Assembly (NCBI GenBank): GCA_036388635.1
Contig: DASVRL010000092.1
Coordinates: 1-6,048, forward strand
DNA from: JALZHR01 sp036388635
Lineage (GTDB): Bacteria > Acidobacteriota > Blastocatellia > Pyrinomonadales > Pyrinomonadaceae
Direction: 5' to 3'
Length of the DNA stretch: 6,048 nucleotides
The stretch's first letter is position 1; each line of letters starts with the position of its first letter. Both the position numbers and the translations under genes were made by a program. Below, piece by piece: positions 5,890 through 6,048 of the stretch. Below the pieces are notes generated by a model. That model had not been told where the DNA came from. It did not search any database and was given only the letters and a program-made list of their open reading frames with translations.

Positions 5890-6048
5890 TGCATGGAATA
5901 CCTTTCGCAATCGGGGAGCCGCCTTTGTGTGCTAATTTAGCGAATGTTCTTCTTAAATCATGCGGAGCAATGCCTTCATTTTTTAATTTCTCGGCATATG
6001 AAACGACAATATCTCTGATTGCCTGCGGCGTAATCGATTCGCCCATCA
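5873..6048 (-). pseudogene. Tyrosine recombinase/integrase fragment, catalytic C-terminus lost
   Basis: From the right edge the minus strand reads ITPQAIRDIVVSYAEKL, then APHDLRRTFAKLAHKGGSPI, then AKGIPCTEFSA and a TAA at 5875-5873. APHDLRRTFAKLAHKGG is the HxLR box and following helix of phage-type tyrosine recombinases. In intact members the text goes on to an LGH motif and the tyrosine nucleophile within about 40 residues. Here the likeness ends after SPI, near 5909, and the frame closes after 11 unrelated residues. The enzyme as read cannot cleave DNA. The N-terminal part and start lie beyond the window; an in-frame ATG at 6046-6044 is internal to the catalytic domain and not a likely start. 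Codons such as AGA-AGA and TTA, and the A/T-rich look, differ from the large gene and fit mobile DNA. A frameshift or assembly break at the junction is the alternative. Confidence 0.75.

Noticed and set aside
5185..5910. 241-codon minus-strand open frame under the 3' end of the large gene
   Set aside because: It is antisense to well-recognised cohesin-like and regulatory-like domains, and its protein is Arg/Val/Asp-rich text typical of a shadow frame in GC-biased DNA.
5855..5930. tRNA-like look (GCAGCTGGTTAAGCC resembling a D arm)
   Set aside because: No matching acceptor, anticodon or T arms can be folded, and the right part is coding sequence of the integrase fragment.

Overview
The window looks like an accessory chromosomal stretch of a free-living bacterium, most likely an acidobacterium of the Blastocatellia/Pyrinomonadales type. 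That placement is inferred from the style of the proteins, not from a marker gene: a CSLREA/beta-helix/Calx-beta mosaic exoprotein, a NarL-type kinase/regulator pair with 'HSKSEAVA'-like C-terminal wording, and a lipoprotein with a 'VRVRAIY' core. Coding regions favour G/C at third positions. This is why several long opposite-strand ORFs appear inside the real gene without being genes.

Layout, left to right. (1) 1-587, minus strand: a partial, apparently intact lipoprotein-like gene whose 3' end lies beyond the left edge. (2) 588-792: an A/T-rich divergent intergenic region with a 9-bp direct repeat but no convincing promoter. (3) 821-1273, plus: the C-terminal ATPase part of a sensor histidine kinase whose N-terminal sensor and phospho-acceptor regions are missing. 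(4) 1288-1634, plus: the cognate NarL/LuxR-type response regulator in ruins, with three separate lesions: a one-base frameshift in an A run, an in-frame loss of most of the receiver domain, and an in-frame TAA inside the HTH domain. (5) 1697-1728: a strong rho-independent terminator. (6) 1798-5847, plus: a single 1349-residue secreted mosaic protein with its own AAGGAG ribosome binding site. Its order is signal peptide, CSLREA motif, right-handed beta-helix repeats, family-typical closing module, Calx-beta, carboxypeptidase-regulatory-like domain, two tandem cohesin-like domains, and a second carboxypeptidase-regulatory-like domain. (7) 5873-6048, minus: the end of a tyrosine recombinase that keeps the HxLR box but is cut off before the LGH and tyrosine motifs, so it is probably dead.

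Taken together, one large cell-surface or secreted protein gene sits between two sets of gene remains: a dead two-component system on its left and a dead integrase on its right. The left lipoprotein is transcribed divergently from the dead pair. The big gene is insulated from the upstream remains by the terminator and is convergent with the integrase fragment. No CRISPR array, rRNA, convincing tRNA or complete insertion sequence is visible.
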